Assembly: GCA_046262015.1 (NCBI GenBank) | Contig: JBHENN010000095.1 | Span: 1 to 8,800, forward strand | Source: JBHENN01 sp046262015 | Lineage (GTDB): Bacteria; Actinomycetota; CADDZG01; WHSQ01 | Direction: 5' to 3' | Length of the DNA stretch: 8,800 nucleotides | Translations under genes and position numbers: made by a program | The notes under the pieces: model-generated | The model's input: the letters and a program-made list of their open reading frames with translations, nothing else | Told to the model about the DNA's origin: nothing | The model's database searches: none | Shown here: in pieces, positions 1 to 8,800 of the stretch | Numbering within the stretch: position 1 is the first letter of the stretch | Layout: every line of letters starts with the position of its first letter

Positions 1-208
1 ACTCCGAGCCGTTGGAGAGGAGCAGGACCCGCCGGTGGAGGCCGGCGAAGCAGCCGCCGTCGTTGGCGGGGTGGGTGGCGGGCAGGTAGATGTGCCCGGA
101 GACCGTCTGGGTCACCTTCTTCTTCTTCTTCTTGCCGGCTAGCGCGCCGGTCGACATGAACGAGCCCACCAAGAGGCCCGCGAGCAGCACCGCCAAGAAC
201 CTTCTCAT
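1..208 (-). CDS. Partial secreted protein of unknown function (N-terminus only)
   Basis: This is the first 69 codons of a minus-strand gene that runs off the left edge. The N-terminus is a classical Sec signal peptide: two arginines (MRRFL), a hydrophobic core (LAVLLAGLLVG) and an ALA-G cleavage motif after residue 24. The predicted mature protein starts with glycine followed by six lysines, then VTQTVSGHIYLPATHPANDGG, with a single Cys at residue 53. I chose the ATG at 208 because a Shine-Dalgarno AAGGAG lies 6 bases upstream; an in-frame ATG at 214 sits directly against that motif and is less likely. No lipobox is present, so the product is probably exported rather than a lipoprotein. I do not recognise the family, and the visible part shows no enzymatic motif. 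It lies codirectionally downstream of rpoC but beyond a strong terminator, so it is probably a separate transcription unit. Coding status is well supported; function is unknown. Confidence 0.82.
   Translation of the reverse strand, partial: MRRFLAVLLAGLLVGSFMSTGALAGKKKKKKVTQTVSGHIYLPATHPANDGGCFAGLHRRVLLLSNGSE
116..133. repeat. (CTT)6 trinucleotide run encoding six lysines
   Basis: Six perfect CTT units on the plus strand read as (AAG)6 on the coding strand. They give a K6 tract at residues 26-31 of the secreted protein, immediately after the signal-peptide cleavage site. Such a run can change in length by whole codons through replication slippage without breaking the frame. All six lysines use AAG, which fits a high-GC genome but also makes the run a simple-sequence repeat. 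Confidence 0.85.
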
Positions 209-428
209 CGCCATCTCCTTCGTCTGGGTCCCGTCCGGTCGGGTGTCGATCCGGGGGGAGCTCTTCCGATGCAGTTCTCCGAGACAGCCCCGATTCCTGC
301 CGGGCTCGTCCCGATATCGGCCATCTGGGCGATGACCGGACCGTCCCTCCGTCGCACAGTGGATCTCTGCGATCCGCTTCCCGGACGCCGTCTCGAACGT
401 CGCACTGCCCTAGACAGACCCACCTTGA
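209..428. other. Intergenic gap between the rpoC terminator and the secreted-protein gene
   Basis: About 220 bases without a credible gene. Beyond the ribosome binding site at 215-220 it contains a perfect 10-bp palindrome CCGATATCGG at 311-320 and a small inverted repeat (GGATC, 5-base spacer, GATCC) at 361-375. I looked for a minus-strand promoter for the secreted-protein gene and found no convincing -35/-10 pair, so its promoter is unresolved. It may use an alternative sigma factor or a weak non-consensus promoter. Open frames crossing this gap run into rpoC on the wrong strand or in the wrong frame and look spurious. Confidence 0.5.
215..220 (-). promoter_or_regulatory. Ribosome binding site that decides the secreted-protein start
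   Basis: The minus strand reads AAGGAG, then ATGGCG, then ATG. The 6-base spacing to the second ATG (208) is normal, while the first ATG (214) abuts the motif with no spacing. This favours a protein beginning MRRFL over one beginning MAMRRFL. Confidence 0.7.
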
Positions 429-459
429 AGAAAGGCCCCGGCTCAGCCGGGGCCTTTCT
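429..459 (-). terminator. Intrinsic terminator of the rpoBC transcription unit
   Basis: A perfect 14-bp inverted repeat (429-442 with 446-459) with a three-base loop. The GC-rich core GGCCCCGGC/GCCGGGGCC is flanked by AGAAA and TTTCT, so on the minus strand the stem is followed by a T-rich stretch (TTTCTTC). It begins 38 bases after the rpoC stop codon. Because the flanks are complementary A- and T-rich tracts, it could also act on plus-strand transcription. A smaller inverted repeat, GAACGA with TCGTTC (475-492), lies between it and the rpoC stop; that one has no T-tract and is not a terminator by itself. Confidence 0.9.
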
Positions 460-496
460 CTGTCGCTGTGACCCGAACGAACCGGATCGTTCCCGG

Positions 497-4489
<3,993 letters not shown>

Positions 4490-4497
4490 GTGTTAGC

Positions 4498-7878
<3,381 letters not shown>

Positions 7879-7883
7879 GCGGG

Positions 7884-7890
7884 CCTCCTC
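7884..7890 (-). promoter_or_regulatory. rpoB ribosome binding site supporting a TTG start
   Basis: GAGGAGG on the minus strand, 5 bases before TTG at 7878. The near-perfect match to the 16S anti-Shine-Dalgarno compensates for the weak start codon and fixes the start of RpoB. Confidence 0.85.
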
Positions 7891-8030
7891 TAGACGTGCC
7901 TGACGGGGTGGCCGAACCCGGCCCGGAAGGATCCCCTGTCCCTTCCAGACCTGCCCCCGTTGGATGACCCCGGGCGGTTCTTAGCCGCGCGACAAGGCCC
8001 TCAGAGCAACGGGGGCGGAGACATAGCAAA
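7891..8030 (-). promoter_or_regulatory. Structured 5' leader of rpoB (candidate cis-regulatory RNA)
   Basis: From the likely start of transcription of the proximal promoter to the rpoB ribosome binding site there are about 140 bases rich in inverted repeats. The main stem is a perfect 10-bp pair, GCCCCCGTTG (8016-8007) with CAACGGGGGC (7962-7953), closing a 44-base loop that contains a small hairpin GCGG/CCGC (7974-7988). Downstream come a GGAAGG/CCTTCC hairpin (7925-7946, 10-base loop) and a GGCCG-GGTT-CGGCC hairpin (7910-7923). A seven-codon frame, MSPPPLL-stop (8024-8001), overlaps the first arm of the 10-bp stem and has no Shine-Dalgarno. The second arm could instead pair through ACGGGG (7960-7955) with CCCCGT (7908-7903) close to the ribosome binding site. 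The repeats are seen directly; a regulatory role is inference. It matches no riboswitch class I know. Confidence 0.45.
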
Positions 8031-8034
8031 GAGG

Positions 8035-8058
8035 CAGTATAGGCGTCCGCCCATACTG
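8035..8058. promoter_or_regulatory. Inverted repeat across the rpoB promoter spacer and -10 (candidate operator)
   Basis: Outer arms CAGTAT (8035-8040) and ATACTG (8053-8058) are perfectly complementary. Inner GGCG and CGCC around a two-base centre extend the symmetry, giving 10 of 12 symmetric positions over 24 bp. The element begins directly next to the -35 hexamer and ends just past the -10, where a dimeric DNA-binding protein would compete with or remodel RNA polymerase. No regulator gene is in the window, so this is a positional inference. Confidence 0.4.
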
Positions 8059-8064
8059 AGTCAA
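8036..8064 (-). promoter_or_regulatory. Proximal rpoB promoter, sigma70 type
   Basis: TTGACT (8064-8059), a 17-base spacer, then TATACT (8041-8036): five of six matches to each consensus hexamer at optimal spacing, on the minus strand pointing at rpoB. Transcription should begin near 8027-8030, giving a leader of about 150 bases. It would let rpoBC be expressed independently of rplJL. The match is strong for an actinobacterial genome, where -35 elements are often degenerate. Confidence 0.75.
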
Positions 8065-8120
8065 CCGGACGATGATCCAGGTCGTGCCTTTATAGATGCT
8101 CCTCGACTAGCTACCCACGG

Positions 8121-8149
8121 ACCTTAGACCTCCAACCGTCCGAGGTCAA
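8121..8149 (-). promoter_or_regulatory. Distal rpoB promoter candidate
   Basis: TTGACC (8149-8144), 17 bases, TAAGGT (8126-8121) on the minus strand, about 50 bases after the rplL stop. The -35 is good and the -10 keeps the key T-A....T positions but is otherwise weak. An inverted repeat, GACCTC (8127-8132) with GAGGTC (8142-8147) and a nine-base spacer, lies across its -35 and spacer. Less certain than the proximal promoter. Confidence 0.45.
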
Positions 8150-8211
8150 CCGCTTTTCGCGCTCCCCCGGGATCAGCAGCCGCGGCGGACGTCGGTAGCT
8201 ACTTGACCTCG
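8127..8211 (-). repeat. Three-copy GACCTC/GAGGTC element at the rplL end
   Basis: On the minus-strand transcript, CGAGGTCAA at the rplL 3' end (8211-8203, within its last codons) is perfectly complementary over 9 bases to TTGACCTCG (8149-8141). The core of that second segment is also complementary to GAGGTC (8132-8127) just downstream. The middle segment can therefore pair with either neighbour but not both. No T-tract follows either stem, so neither is a standard intrinsic terminator. It could act as an RNA processing site or ribosome-sensitive switch at the rplL-rpoB junction. Confidence 0.4.
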
Positions 8212-8594
8212 ACCGTGGCTCCCGCACCCTCGAGCTTGCCGCGCGCCTCCTCGGCGGCCTCCTTGGTCACCTTCTCGAGGACCGGCTTCGGCGCGCCGTC
8301 GACGAGGTCCTTGGCCTCCTTGAGCCCGAGGCTCGTCAGCGACCGCACCTCCTTGATGACCTGGATCTTCTTGTCGCCCGCCGCGGTGAGCACGACGTCG
8401 AACTCGTCCTTCTCCTCTTCCGCCGGGGCCTCGGCGCCGCCGCCGCCGCCTGCCGGACCTGCTGCCACGGCTACGGGAGCCGCCGCGGTAACCCCGAACT
8501 TGTCCTCGAACGACTTCACGAACTCGGACAGCTCGAGGACCGTCCACCCTGCGATCGCATCCAGGACCTGGTCCTGGGTGAGCGTCTCGGCCAC
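8199..8594 (-). CDS. rplL: 50S ribosomal protein L7/L12
   Basis: The stalk protein of the large ribosomal subunit. Dimers bind the L10 C-terminal helix and recruit and stimulate translational GTPases (EF-Tu, EF-G, IF2). It is 131 residues, typical length. Visible: N-terminal dimerisation domain about 1-35, a flexible Ala/Gly/Pro hinge about 36-62 including five consecutive glycines (49-53), and the C-terminal factor-binding domain from about 63 (DEFDVVLTAAGDKKIQVIKE, then LGLKEAKDLV at 89-98 and a VEVK end). The start is GTG at 8594, with GAGGAGG 7 bases upstream (8602-8608), and MAETLTQDQVLDAI fits the family. The gap to rplJ is 24 bases, so the two are cotranscribed; the strong ribosome binding site fits the need for several L7/L12 copies per L10. 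No terminator with a T-tract follows, so read-through into rpoBC is likely. Confidence 0.98.
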   Translation of the reverse strand: MAETLTQDQVLDAIAGWTVLELSEFVKSFEDKFGVTAAAPVAVAAGPAGGGGGAEAPAEEEKDEFDVVLTAAGDKKIQVIKEVRSLTSLGLKEAKDLVDGAPKPVLEKVTKEAAEEARGKLEGAGATVEVK

Positions 8595-8618
8595 TGTGAT
8601 CCCTCCTCTTTCTCCTGG

Positions 8619-8800
8619 TTACTTGGTTGCGTTCTCGGTCTGGTCGTCCCCCGGCCCTGGATCCACGTTGGGGGGCGGAGCATCGGTCACCTCGGCCGCC
8701 TGCTCGGTGCCGGGTTCGGCCGCGCCGCTACCACCTTCGGCGGTCTCGGTACCGGCCTCCTCCTGGGTCGGCTCGGGAGTCTTCTCCGGGGTGGCGGCCT
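8619..8800 (-). CDS. rplJ: 3' end of the gene for 50S ribosomal protein L10 (partial)
   Basis: An open frame enters from the right edge and ends at TAA (8621-8619), 24 bases before rplL. Only the last 59 residues are in the window. They are low-complexity and acidic, rich in Ala, Glu, Pro, Gly and Thr (for example TPEKTPEPTQEEAGTETAEG, later PPPNVDPGPGDDQTENATK), with about fourteen acidic and only two lysine residues. The assignment as L10 rests on position directly before rplL, the near-universal arrangement, since no L10 core sequence is visible. L10 anchors the L7/L12 dimers to 23S rRNA through its N-terminal domain and C-terminal helix; the tail here lies beyond that helix and is longer than the short or absent tails of familiar L10 proteins. 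In many bacteria L10 represses its own operon by binding the mRNA leader, which is outside this window. Confidence 0.8.
   Translation of the reverse strand, partial: AATPEKTPEPTQEEAGTETAEGGSGAAEPGTEQAAEVTDAPPPNVDPGPGDDQTENATK

Noticed and set aside
7925..7946. GGAAGG/CCTTCC hairpin as an intrinsic terminator before rpoB
   Set aside because: The stem is short with a ten-base loop, and it is followed by GGGCCGGG rather than a T-tract. It is kept only as part of the leader structure.
8089..8094. TATAAA on the minus strand as a third rpoB -10 element
   Set aside because: No -35-like hexamer lies 16-18 bases upstream, and it is only 25 bases above a much better promoter.

Overview
The window is a GC-rich bacterial chromosome segment carrying, entirely on the minus strand, the end of the rplJ-rplL-rpoB-rpoC cluster: the large ribosomal stalk proteins and the two largest subunits of RNA polymerase. 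The organism looks like a member of the Actinomycetota. The RpoB rifampicin region reads like actinobacterial homologues (PLAGLTHKRRLSALGPGGLS), RpoC opens with the actinobacterial-type N-terminus, and RpoC carries the helical insertion near residues 141-229 known from mycobacterial RNA polymerase. The N- and C-terminal tails do not match Mycobacterium or Streptomyces, so a less-studied class within the phylum is likely; this last step is inference.

Layout from right to left, which is the direction of transcription. The 3' end of rplJ enters at the right edge and shows only a long acidic low-complexity tail. After 24 bases comes rplL (GTG start, strong Shine-Dalgarno). A 320-base non-coding gap follows; it is the most information-rich non-coding part of the window. 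It holds two sigma70-type promoter candidates, each overlapped by an inverted repeat, and then a leader with a perfect 10-bp stem, further hairpins and a possible seven-codon reading frame. rpoB (1126 aa, TTG start) follows, then after 8 bases rpoC (1330 aa), whose ribosome binding site lies inside the last rpoB codons. A strong intrinsic terminator with a 14-bp stem closes the unit 38 bases beyond the rpoC stop. After a further gap with no recognisable promoter, the left edge holds the first 69 codons of an unrecognised secreted protein with a clear signal peptide and a run of six lysines just after the predicted cleavage site.

L10 and L7/L12 form the ribosomal stalk, and beta and beta' form the catalytic core of RNA polymerase. 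Their linkage is ancient and normal. The sequence suggests that here rpoBC can be transcribed separately from rplJL from its own promoter(s), which would allow polymerase and ribosome supply to be adjusted independently. Both polymerase subunits appear intact, with all catalytic and zinc-binding residues seen and a wild-type rifampicin pocket.

I found no mobile element, CRISPR array, defence system or new enzyme system. The observations most worth follow-up are the rpoB leader and promoter architecture.
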